From: Fennellomyces sp. T-0311
Taxonomy: Eukaryota; Mucoromycota; Mucoromycetes; Mucorales; Lichtheimiaceae
Assembly (NCBI GenBank): GCA_025266875.1
Contig: JALLLT010000014.1
Span: 1 to 64,000 of the forward strand
Reading direction: 5' to 3'
Length of the DNA: 64,000 nucleotides
The position numbers and the translations under genes are program-made. The notes under the pieces are model-generated. The model was given only the letters and a program-made list of their open reading frames with translations. It was not told the DNA's origin and did not search any database. Below are positions 10,503 to 19,749 of this stretch, one piece after another. How positions within the stretch are numbered: the first letter of the stretch is position 1; each line of letters begins with the position of its first letter.

Positions 10503-10637
10503 GTAGTGTGGTGATATACCGAATGGAGGTTTAATTGTTGTGGTGTTACGTGTCACGTTGTTCAAGGATTATTTGTTATAAAAGAACTGTAAATCTGCCG
10601 CGCGCGATACTCGACAGATGTCTCCCAAAGGTGAATA

Positions 10638-10763
10638 ACCCCGCCCGATCACGAAAAATTGTCTCTCCCAAACCTATAAAATCTACCTGCCGAAGTTGCA
10701 AAAATTCACTGCCAAAGTATATAAAATACCACCGCCATCGGCGGTATTACGTGCAAAATCCTG
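10638..10763 (-). repeat. Right long inverted repeat of the TA element, outer part
   Basis: This is the reverse complement of 4203-4328. The terminal CGTGCAAAATCCTG is followed by TA. It is separated from its inner part (5207-5559) by the LINE. Confidence 0.88.
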
Positions 10764-10765
10764 TA

Positions 10766-11365
10766 TATCCATGTATGACAGCATATATTGAACATTTTAA
10801 TGCTCATATAATATTTAGAAAGCTTTTTCGTACTCATCTATCCATTACTTCTCTGTAGCCCTCACTCATATTACCGTGCTGAACTGCATAAAGTGCTATT
10901 AAATCAGAAATATCATACTTCAAAGATTATACATATTAAAAAAGGCAAAAAGGATACCTTAAAAAAGTTTTTAAAAAAGGTGACATGTGTGGTTAGAGAT
11001 GAAAAGTGACCAAAGTGCATAATTTAGTTTTTTTTTTGTTACTTTTACAAAATATGATAGTTTTTATCCATTTTTTCCATTGTTATATTTTATTTTATTA
11101 TATCTAACAGTATGTAACTTTTTGCTCTGTAACAACGAAGTTATCCTGCGAAACCATCATCTGTAGCTCTTTTGCTTGGTGCTTAGTTGTGTTTTGATTG
11201 GCCCGGAAGTTCGGAATATCGTTCCGTGATTGGAGGTAAACAGTTAATCTAAAGCACATTATACTATATCCATCTAGCTTTTATTAAGCAAATGTAAGTA
11301 TACATGCGGAAACTATAAATTTAAAACCAAATTGTATAAAATGTCAAGGAAAGTGTGCCATATAT
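10766..11365. other. MULE-2 internal 3' non-coding DNA
   Basis: The region is AT-rich with a T11 run near 11029. No gene or clear repeat was seen. It continues the non-coding DNA at 3465-4200 once the nested element is removed. Confidence 0.6.
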
Positions 11366-14300
11366 TTATTCTTCTGATAGTTTACAATAAACGGCAAAGA
11401 CAGTGTAATGGTTTTTCTTTGGGTGTATGGCTTTCGGATTTTTATCGTCGTCTGCCAGAATTTGCATAGTGGAATACTTCATATTGTCAATTAACGCAAT
11501 GAATGATTTTCCATCTCCCAGAGAGTTAGGTATGACTGTCTGGCAATAGAAATGGTTCCCCTTGGGTGCCACAGCGATCACCTTCGAATGAAGAATATAC
11601 CTGTTATCAGAAATATTCATTCTAACAGGCATTGGCGTGTTCGTAGCAACGGCTCCATCAATTCTTGGTCCCCAGTCTTGAATGCACAGGAATTGGGGCC
11701 AGTCAAAAACCACTGTCTTTCTGATCGCCGGAGAGTTGCAGTGAAGACAGACCTTTGGCTTGGTATTCGTCACTAGGTTCAATAAGCCATTAGCAAAAGC
11801 TTCAGCTAATTCCGAATCTCCAGAGCCATTGTTATCCTCTTCCAATTTCTGGTATTTCTTGAGCGCATATCGTGTGGCTCCATAAAGGTCCGTCTTAGTA
11901 TGTATGTAGGCCATGTACTGAGCATTGTGGTTGTACTCGTGTCCGTTTTCACAGGCTGTATAACGAGTAGTAGCCAAACGTAATGGTAATTTCCAGTGGT
12001 CAGAAAGCGCAGTAACAAAGTGCTCGAAGAACTTGGAACAATCGCAGAAGTTCTGGTCATATGGTGTGTTATCCCATACAAATTGTCGGAGTGCTTGCAA
12101 TCCTTCTGAGCAGGACTTGTACTCGGAGTCGTAGGCTAAATATGCAGAAACGAGGGCTTCATCGTATGCATTGGTGTCGTGGCTAGCCAAATGCTTCATT
12201 ATTTCTAAAGATAAGAGATCATCAGATAACTATCAATGGTGGAGTAGTTTAAGGCTTACCAGAGTTAAAGTAATATGGCAATATCGAATGGAGCATCATT
12301 TCCATTGGCGCATCAATGTAGCAAGAATTGGTTTGTTGCCGGCAAATCTTGATAAGGTATCCCTTGTGGTATATGGGCCCATTTTTTTTCCCATTACTTT
12401 TCTTCTTTTTTCCATCACTCTTTTTTTTACCATCACTCTTTTTTCCTCCACTATTCTTTTTGTCACCAGGGTTGCTTTCAGCTTCAGTTTCGTCATCGCC
12501 ATCATTGTCACTGTCGTCACCCTTCTGTTCGTCATTGTCCAGGAGGTTCTTTTCTTGCTCGTCATTCTTGTCTGAGTCAAATTCAAGCTCGCTCCCTGCC
12601 CGATCCTCATCTCCCTCGTCGATTTGGAAGCCATTGCTTGATTCATAGCCATCACTGTAGATAGTGCCGCAGCTATCGGACGCATATTCAGCTGTCAAGG
12701 TGGACAGCATATCTGGAGCTCGTCCATCGTTCTTGTATTTCTTGGTCCTGGTGCGCTTTCGTGGCCGCTGTTCGTTGTGCGCTCCAAAATCTGGATCGGC
12801 GCCATGCTGGTACGCGATAAATCTGTGTTCTTCGTGATTTACAAGATGGCAGACTTGTCGCAGGTTGACCAGAGTCTTCTGGTTCTTGTGGATGAGCTTG
12901 TACAACCGGTTATGGAAAGATTCCACTGCATTTGTATCTTTGACCAAGCTCTGCTGTAGTCGTTCGTTCATCGTGGATACAGCAGGGAATATGGTGCCCT
13001 GAACATTCTTGCGATTGTACCATTTTGCGAAGCTACGGCCTTTCTTGGGATACAGACGCTCGATCTTCTTGAGAATGACGTGATAACGCTTCTTGCTGTC
13101 TGTGAAAAGCAATTCTTTCAGCAAGTCTCGCATTAGCGTCTTCTCCGCTTTCTTGCCAAGGTCAGCTGCGTATGTTTCTGTAAACCGTCGTGCATTTCAG
13201 CGATAGTGAACGTTGCAACATTTGATGTACTTGAGCCCATCATCGCGCCCCGTCTCCGTTCGATATGCTTCGAGGAATCCGGAAACTTGACTCTGAGAAA
13301 AGTCCATAAGTACCCCAAGAAAGGCATTTGGATCATTGAAGTCGATAGCATATTGTCGAAAGAGCTCCTGAAAGTAGTACTCAAAGTGTCTGGCAGTCTG
13401 ACCATTGATCACCGCAGCAAAAGCCACAACATGACTACAGTGAAACGCGGACATGATCACTGATGTACACAAGTACCAGCCTTCTTCCCCGAACACACTG
13501 AATGTGGTATCAGTAACCAAAGGGAATGCTGACAGGTTGAGATATGGGCCAAGAGTAGGCGGCCAAATGGTGATAATGGCAATATCATCATAGAAACTGA
13601 AGCACCTAATGTAGTTTGGATAGTCCTCTATATATCAACCCAAGGTAAGTATTTCAGCGAAAAAGAATCAGCTTTGAATACTTACTTCGCAATCTCAAAA
13701 TATCTTCGACACTTCCTTCATGCTTGGGTGGCTTTGTAACTTCTTTGGGGACTTGATCACCATCTTCCTCCCGATCATCTTCGTCTTTCTCTTTCGCCTC
13801 TGTTTCAGCAGCCACCTGAGCTTTTTGGCGTGTATACTTGAGCTTTCCTTTGTTGTAAAGGCTGATGTCCAATGCCTGGATATCAGGGAGATTGACAGTG
13901 CGCTTGCTCATACCGGCGTATAGCTCGCTTGTTGTAGCTTCTGCACTCATGTTAATGGCTCGCGTGACCTTCTCAGCTGTGTCAGCTCTGAGCTTCTTGA
14001 CAACATATTTCTGGTGGTGGCTGTGTTTGTTTTGGCCTTCTTTCGTGCCTGGCGTCAGAGTGCATGTTGATCCATCGCCAGAGAAAACAAAACGGGCCAC
14101 GTAAGTACACCTCTTGTATACCTGGGGCTTCTTGCATGAATGGCATACTTTCTCCACAATATGTTCTTTGGTTCTCTTAATGGTGGACCCTGGGGCCAGA
14201 TCAGTTCCCTCTCTGACACACCCTGGAGCTTCACAAACGATGACACCAACGCATCTCTTGATGGTTCTCTTGTCCTTGTCAGGCTGCGTAGGATCCATCT

Positions 14301-14457
14301 TCTTGCTGCTATCAGTTTGAAGGACCCAACCAATATTGGTGTACTTGGTAATCACCGCTCTTGTGAGTTTGTCGTACTTCGTAGGAATAGTTGTAGTATA
14401 GTCGCCTGGGGGAAAGTTTTCAAAAAAAGTATCAGGAGTATCAGAAGGATTAGACAT
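11366..14457 (-). pseudogene. MULE transposase fused to a USP/C19-type ubiquitin hydrolase domain (one in-frame stop)
   Basis: Exons 14457-13686, 13627-12260 and 12204-11366 join in phase across introns of 58 and 55 nt, giving 993 codons. The N-terminus has a WRKY-GCM1-like finger (C-V-G-V-I-V-C, C-x2-C, closing H-S-H-H). The DDE core has Asp297 (VTDTTF), Asp366 (VLMDFS) and Glu493 (NAVESFH). A very acidic Asp/Glu/Lys-rich linker follows (about 530-660). The last 300 residues look like a USP-fold peptidase: Cys693 in TNSCYIDA, a C-H-x-C region (CLHCNSPAIRKT), DWPQFLCIQDWG, and His979 in NHYTVFAVY. Codon 401 is TGA (13197-13199) where a Trp would fit the C/H motif region, so this copy is dead or read through. 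USP enzymes remove ubiquitin; the role in transposition is unknown. Confidence 0.82.
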
Positions 14458-14600
14458 GGTAAAGTGATCAAATAAGAGGTGAAAGTGTAACTGAAAAGTG
14501 ACATTTATTTATGCGATATCAGAGAATATTTATACCTTTTGTTCGATATATCAATTTGTATAAAGTGGAGTATATTCAATCTGAAGCTGCGCATTGCCAG

Positions 14601-14815
14601 GAGCTAAGCAAGCGTAGCAAGGCTTGGCACTATATTCACTCGGTGTATAGCAAGTTACATCATGTTGCATAGCAAGGTACGGAAGAAGTATCTAAAAAGG
14701 AAATCCAGTGTAACTCCACTAGAAGTCGTCTCGCCGGAAACCTGGCTGTGCTACTCTATCGTGGCTGCGCTACATTAATAGCTTCAACCTCGACTTAAAA
14801 AAATCTGGTACATAG
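14601..14815 (-). repeat. Right terminal inverted repeat of MULE-2
   Basis: This is the reverse complement of 3248-3464, with outer end GGTACATAGT. The transposase start codon lies 144 bp inside it, so the repeat probably holds the promoter. Confidence 0.9.
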
Positions 14816-15002
14816 TTTATATACGACAGAGATTTCATTCTTTCGTTCACACAGAAGCAGCAATATCATACCAACTACGTGTATAACTTAAAGTGATTAT
14901 TCCTAACGAAGTAGGCAGCCAGTACAACAGAACTCGGAGTGCAAGTACCCATATATTGTCTACAGCAGGTAAAGCGGGAGCTCCCAACCATTACAGCAAT
15001 AG
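14816..15002. other. Spacer between MULE-2 and the next TIR element
   Basis: No gene was found. It is single-copy-looking sequence, with no copy of the MULE-2 left flank in it, so no target duplication is seen. Confidence 0.5.
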
Positions 15003-15655
15003 TGGATGACTTCCAAAACGTTTATACAGAATAAATAGATGGGGTGATACAAAGTAGAATAAAGTTTATTCGCTTTCTATTTCCAAGAAGACTTCCAAAA
15101 CTCGGTTTATCCATGATAGACGTACTTCTTTAGTTTCCTCTATTTCTTTCTCTCCAAACACCATAAAATACAGTGCGTATCTGGCTGATACCAACCTCAG
15201 GCACACAGAAATTGTGTGATTTGAACAATACATGCAAGATTTGTCTATGATGATGCTCATCGGATGTCAACATCTTTTTTTACAGAAGACGTAGATCCAT
15301 ACGATGATGCAGGATGTGCACAGGATGGTGAGAGGCATGGACAGCACTCTCTGCATCCAGCTGGAGGAGATCCGGAGCAGATTGGCCGAATTAGAGCGCA
15401 AGATGGAAGCCAAGGTCGGAAATCAATAAATGGCAAAAGTTTATTGAGGGGGTTCAGAGGGGGTCAATAGACCGTCGGGTATATCCAAGTTTATCGCGGA
15501 TAAACACTAAGTAAAAAAAAGTTATCCCCGTCCCCCCAATGCTGTTTATCGAGGGGTGATTAAGGTTTATCCATCGTCGAATTAGGAAATCCGTGTAACA
15601 ATTCTCGTTTATTTTATTTTATCACGCAGTGTATAAACGTTTTGGAAGTCATCCA
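15003..15655. mobile_element. 653-bp TIR element with TA flanks
   Basis: Perfect inverted repeats of 25-26 bp begin TGGATGACTTCCAAAACG (15003-15028 and 15630-15655). One base beyond each end is TA, which fits a TA target duplication with TIRs one base longer and mismatched at the first position. Inside are several GTTTATC/GTTTATT words. There is also a 41-codon frame at 15304-15429 that ends in a coiled-coil-like stretch (IQLEEIRSRLAELERKMEAK). It is too short for a transposase and is probably a non-autonomous deletion derivative. Confidence 0.7.
15304..15429 (+). CDS. Short coiled-coil frame inside the TIR element
   Basis: This is a 41-aa frame beginning MMQDVHRMVRGMD and ending in a predicted amphipathic helix with regular Leu/Ile spacing. 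It could be the leftover last exon of the parent transposon's protein. Independent expression is doubtful. Confidence 0.25.
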   Translation: MMQDVHRMVRGMDSTLCIQLEEIRSRLAELERKMEAKVGNQ

Positions 15656-15699
15656 GTATCAAACAAGCATTATGGTGAATAAATAGCTCACAATGGACA

Positions 15700-15930
15700 T
15701 TTACCATCAAACTTCTTTTGTCACTTACTGTCAGAACCATTTATGGCAACTTTTTACCGTCAAAAATTTACCGTCAACTTTTTTACCATCAAAAAGTTAC
15801 CGTCATGGCCACAAATGGCAATTGTGATGGTAAAAATCCGGGGACTTGTCCGGCAGATGTCCGGCGAAATTCCGGCGTTACCGTCAAAATTTACCATCAA
15901 AATTTACCGTCAAAATTTACCGTCAAATTA
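15700..15930. repeat. Array of TTTACCRTCAAAA words with an embedded dispersed repeat
   Basis: At least eight degenerate copies of TTTACC(A/G)TCAAAA occur, irregularly spaced. In their middle (15803-15875) is a GC-richer segment (GGGGACTTGTCCGG, CAGATGTCCGGCG) that also occurs inverted at 3491-3565 inside MULE-2. This looks like the end of another transposon family. Confidence 0.6.
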
Positions 15931-16467
15931 TACGACCCCATCTTTAGGGAGAAGACATTGTCTGCTTGCGTTGTGCGTCCATTTCAGCCGATCGGAAGTA
16001 AGCATGCCACCGGATATGAAACTTTCAAGGCGGCACCTTCCACATTTAGGAGCATTGACGGACTGGTAATCATCGATATATCCAAAGTTTGCATCCCTGT
16101 ACACCTGGTTCCTGACTATTCGACAGTATCAACCAACAATGAATCAGTACAATACAGACGATACTTAGTAAATCATGATGTCAGCCGTTTTAACTGGACC
16201 AAAAGAAACGGGAAGCTCAAGGATATGTCAACAACAGCTGGTGCGGAGACTTTTTTCTACAGTTGGCAATACTTGAAGCAGATGCAAGAGGACGAGATGG
16301 AAGTTGACGACGAGGACGAAGATGATGACAAAGACGATGACGATGACGAAGACGGCGATAGCGATAGCGATAGCGATGGTGGTTACTATGACAAGAGCAA
16401 TACTAGCTCTAATGACGAAGGATTTGATGACACGGATGAAGAGGAGTACTATACTGAAAGTGATTAA
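15805..16467 (+). pseudogene. C-terminal remnant of a probable transposon protein with acidic tail
   Basis: The open frame begins inside the TTTACCRTCAAAA repeat (first ATG 15805, 220 aa; frame open from 15718). Only the part after about 15930 looks like original protein: a beta-rich segment (IDGLVIIDISKVCIPVHLVPDY), then RYLVNHDVSRFNW, then a tail of nearly continuous Asp/Glu/Ser. Such C-termini with an acidic tail occur in large fungal transposase-like proteins, but I cannot name the family. The upstream body of the gene is missing, replaced by repeats, so it is most likely a 5'-truncated relic. Confidence 0.4.
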
Positions 16468-17881
16468 GAGGATTGAAATTGCATGTACTACGTATAAGAC
16501 TGATCATATTCATACTTTTCTTCTACTACAGCTTTCTACAGATGATGTTATTATGTCCTGTCTTGAATTCTTCTACAGCAACTAGAAGAAAATTGCTGGA
16601 GAGAACAATTGGTTGCTACTGGCATGTGGACTATATTTACTTATATTCGCATATATATTCGTTCGTGTATTATATTCACCTTTATCTGCAAATTTTTGCT
16701 CCTTATCTGTGTACATCTGCCAAAATTCATAGATATATGCTCTAATGTAACCCAAATTCATCGATACCCGCCTTTATCCGCAAATATTTATTCCTTATGT
16801 ACATATACCTGTATGTATCCATAGATATATGCTCTTATGTAACCCAAATTTATTGATATCCACCTTTATCCGCAAATACTTGTCCGCTATGTGCGCTTAT
16901 CTACCGATATTCAAATATAAGTGCTCTTATTTACCCAAATCCATCGATATCCATCTTTATTCGTGATTACTTGTTATGAACGTGAGGATATATGCCTATA
17001 TCTATAAATATCTGCTCCTATATGTCAAAAATTCATCGGTAATCACCTATATATGTCTATACCGGTTCTTATGTACGCCAAATTTTCCTATATTTACCTA
17101 TATTTGTATTTTTCCGATATAGTGCTTGATAAAAATGCCGGTATAGCTAAATATTCTTCAATAATGCAGTATATATCTTTGTATAGTAATATAGGCTAAT
17201 ATTGCCTCCACTAGTAGGCACAGATGTAGTTCCCTTCAATAAAACATTATCTTATTTTTGGTCTCGTCATTTGAAGCTTTCCAATTGAGCGATACCACAA
17301 AAAGAACTTGTTTTTATTGAAGAATCAGAATTTGGCTATTCATATGGTCTAACTAATGTAATTTCTAACTATGCATCGTAACTGAGTACATTGCAGGGCG
17401 AATTTGGATATCTTTTCGTTGCCTGGCTAGGGGCATTGTTACTGTCTATATTATGAGGTTACCTGTGAAGAGGTCGCGAAATTTTTAATGGCATTGCGTT
17501 ACCATGGACGGTGCGTTGTAATGGTGCACTGTGATCTGTTCTGCTCAACGAGGCGTTGTTTATTTGTACAAGCTAAATACAAATTTGGAAGGATGGTGCT
17601 AAGTAAACTCTTGCCTTGGTATTAACCTTTTTTAGTCACTTGTTGAAGTCTTGTCAATGTGTATACTAGAATACCCACTGCCTTAAGTACTGCTATTTAT
17701 TGCTCGTAACAATATATTTGAATCATTTTTGTACTATTTAATAATTATATATATACTTGATAACTTTGGAGAGGGAGCAAAGAAGAAAGTCAAAAGGGCT
17801 ATTCTCCCATGCCGTTCAAAAAGCGGCGCAACACTAGCACGAAATCCATGCCATAGCACAGAAGGTAACTGATGTGTTTTA
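16468..17881. other. AT-rich intergenic DNA containing a tandem repeat
   Basis: No gene was found. The 92-bp tandem array (16590-17110) is the only organised feature; the remainder to 17881 is AT-rich with no repeat recognised. Confidence 0.6.
16590..17110. repeat. Tandem repeat of about 92 bp, five degenerate copies
   Basis: The word CACCTTTATCYGCAAAT and its variants recur at about 16677, 16769, 16861, 16952 and 17044, giving steps of 92, 92, 91 and 92 bp. Each unit also carries ATAGATATATGCTC and TAACCCAAATTCATCGATA. Copies diverge progressively to the right. No ORF spans it. Confidence 0.8.
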
Positions 17882-18602
17882 GGAATGGACTAATTCATAC
17901 GCTAAACATGTACTAGAGCCTGAAATTCTCTCTCAAGTGGAGTGCCATGAAGATTCGCAAAGGTTTTTTACCTCACACACATGTGATTAGTCTGACCGTG
18001 AAGCCATAGCTCTCCTGGCATCGATAATACGACTCATGACAGCCAAGTATTTCGGAACTACAATGTGGACAAAGCAGCAGGTAGTGTTAACAACAGCACA
18101 ACGGACAACGACGAACCAAGGAGCCAAGATAGTACAAGCGATGATGATGTGGAGTCGATCAGAAGCAGCAGTGGCACTGAAGACGGTGATACAAGCAGCA
18201 GTGAGTCTAGCTGTACCGGTGAAGAGCAGGAGGCTTTCCGCCCAATGTCATATGAAGAACTCGTGCCTGATTTCCAGCGTGTCGTGGACGAAGCGGGTAG
18301 CGAGCAGTTCCCAAGACAGGTACGTTGATGAGTATAAAATAGGATAGGCATCACTAATAATAGTGTCGCTGAATAGGGCACTTTGTAAAATGAACGCCGT
18401 GACCTTAGGGCGCAGGAGAAGGAAAATGAGGTTGAGGCAACCAAACAGAAACAGAAAAGAAAGAACACCAGTCTTGCAAACTCATGAGGAAAGAAACAAG
18501 TACTGGAACCGATTGAAAATGCCAAGTTGTGTTCGACAATTGCAAACGGATCAAAGTCAAATACTCCTGCTATATCACGCTCATGTAAGAAATGTTAACA
18601 AA
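17882..18602 (+). pseudogene. Broken multi-frame gene, family unknown
   Basis: The segment 17882-18067 reads as protein (start EWTNSYAKHVLEPEILSQVE) with one internal TAG, then DREAIALLASIIRLMTAKYF. After a frame change near 18065 it continues in an acidic Ser/Asp-rich segment, then EEQEAFRPMSYEELVPDF, up to 18319. Next comes a possible intron (GTACGT to GAATAG, 18320-18377). A Lys/Glu-rich coiled-coil segment (RDLRAQEKENEVEATKQKQK) follows, with one more stop. Consistent amino acid character across breaks suggests a real gene now decayed, probably from a mobile element. No homologue was recognised. Confidence 0.4.
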
Positions 18603-19749
18603 GCAGTTTAGGTAGCCTTCCAACGATGTAAATAAATAAAACCACTCTTTGTCATGCGTTGTATGAACAGTAACTGTTTTACTCTATTCAAGTAATAATA
18701 TGAGCGTAGTATAGCACCAATAATCTACTATTATTATAGAAACACGGGACGTCACTGGCAGTCCCTGCATATCTCCACGGCAATGCAAAGTCCTAAAATT
18801 ATCAAAAAAAGGCTTTTCCCATGATTTGGTCTTCTTACTTCCTTGCAGTTTTTTGCGGTGATAGAATTTCCCGTAGTGTATTGCGGATCAGGTAGTACCT
18901 TGGATACCACAGACAACTACTGATACTTAAAAGGGCCTTGACGGCTGAAGCGATAGATTCATCGACCCACCAAACGTACGAGCGAATAAATCGAGTAACT
19001 TTGGAAGTTTTCCGTATCGTCCGGAGTGAGGCGAAGTTCGCTCTCTGTCATCACCAGTGACTCCCTATGTCTTTGTGCAACACGAGCATAGGCGAGGCGA
19101 GGCGAGGCGAGGCGTGGTTGATAGCAGTGTTGATTAGGTAGCTGTGGGCCTTACTCTTTGTCAAGCGGGTTCGATATTTTAGCGGAAGAACTTACGAGAA
19201 ACTTAAGTTGCAGATGCAAGTCCATGGGGAACGGCAACGCCAGCTTCGACGTAAGGTATGCTATACACAGCCATACAGAAAGCACTAATTCACTGAAGCC
19301 CAGACATATGATGCAGCAGACCTTAGCATAGTATGGAGTAGCAAAGGTGCAGTATAATATCTATGATTTAAATACATATACGTTACGCATACAAACTACC
19401 ATTTCTGTATATATTGATCCCTGCTCTCTTGATTATAGCAGTCAATCAAGAATATTGTCGGTATTCTTTCGCGTTTTTATTATTTCTTGTACGCTCGCGT
19501 GTCATCACCCATAACGATGCTAAAGCGAAGGGTGGAAAAGGAGAATGACATGACAGAGGATGGTGCAAAGGGCCAGACTTGAACATATCAGACTATTCAA
19601 GATGGTCATACTTGCAAGTATGTGAATGTTTTTACTGCGTTGGGACCCCTTGATTAATACAAGAGAATATTTGTCCAAGTGATTCAGCTGCAGGAATATA
19701 TGTCAATTATGTAAGGTTGTTGGTCTATTGATACAATATACAGTACAAT
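18603..19749. other. Intergenic DNA with a short GGCGA repeat and a relic exon
   Basis: Four tandem copies of GGCGA lie at 19091-19110. At about 19185-19256 the plus strand reads a basic amphipathic stretch (RTYEKLKLQMQVHGERQRQL) ending at a GTATGC splice-like site. It is probably a stray relic exon. No other gene is visible. Confidence 0.45.

Larger units (their letters stand above)
5560..10623 (-). mobile_element. LINE-like retroelement carrying ORF1 only, interrupted by MULE-1
   Basis: The insertion is bounded by a 14-bp direct repeat, CCCAAAGGTGAATA, at 5546-5559 and 10624-10637, a length typical of target-primed retrotransposition. The element lies on the minus strand. The 5' end is at 10623, a gag-like ORF1 follows, and the 3' end at 5560 is A-rich (TCCAAAAAATAAATCAAAAC in minus orientation). 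Without MULE-1 it is only about 1.74 kb. No reverse transcriptase or endonuclease is encoded: just about 225 nt follow the ORF1 stop. This is like ORF1-only non-autonomous LINE derivatives such as mammalian HAL1 (analogy only). Confidence 0.75.
4203..10763. mobile_element. TA-targeting DNA element with about 480-bp inverted repeats and no recognisable transposase
   Basis: The element starts CAGGATTTTGCACG and ends CGTGCAAAATCCTG, flanked by TA on both sides (4201-4202 and 10764-10765), as in Tc1/mariner-type insertions. The left repeat is 4203-4682. The right repeat is split by a LINE insertion into 5207-5559 and 10638-10763. The outermost part contains the palindrome ACCGCCGATGGCGGT. The repeats hold several TTATTCAC/TTATTCAA words, possible binding sites. 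The central 524 bp hold only a decayed coiled-coil frame. Without the insertion it would be about 1.5 kb and probably non-autonomous. Confidence 0.8.
3248..14815. mobile_element. MULE-2: Mutator-like element with about 215-bp terminal inverted repeats, carrying nested insertions
   Basis: The segment 3248-3464 is the reverse complement of 14601-14815 at roughly 93-95% by eye, starting ACTATGTACC and running through TTTCCGGCGAGACGACTTC. This is the long inverted repeat of a Mutator element. The only matching gene is the minus-strand transposase-peptidase fusion at 11366-14457, whose start lies about 145 bp inside the right repeat. Removing the nested element (4203-10763 plus one TA) leaves about 5.0 kb, a normal MULE size. 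No target-site duplication is visible: the Harbinger end abuts the left repeat, so the left flank may have been displaced. An outer 8-11-bp duplication could lie before the window. Confidence 0.85.

Noticed and set aside
12328..12648. Phe/Leu/Ser-rich plus-strand frame resembling a membrane protein
   Set aside because: It is the antisense shadow of the Asp/Lys-rich linker of the MULE-2 gene.
19091..19115. GGCGA tandem repeat as a telomere- or CRISPR-like array
   Set aside because: Only four short units without spacers; a simple microsatellite.
19160..19185. GGGTTCGATATT resembling a tRNA B box
   Set aside because: It does not match the GGTTCGANTCC consensus and lacks an A box at the right distance.
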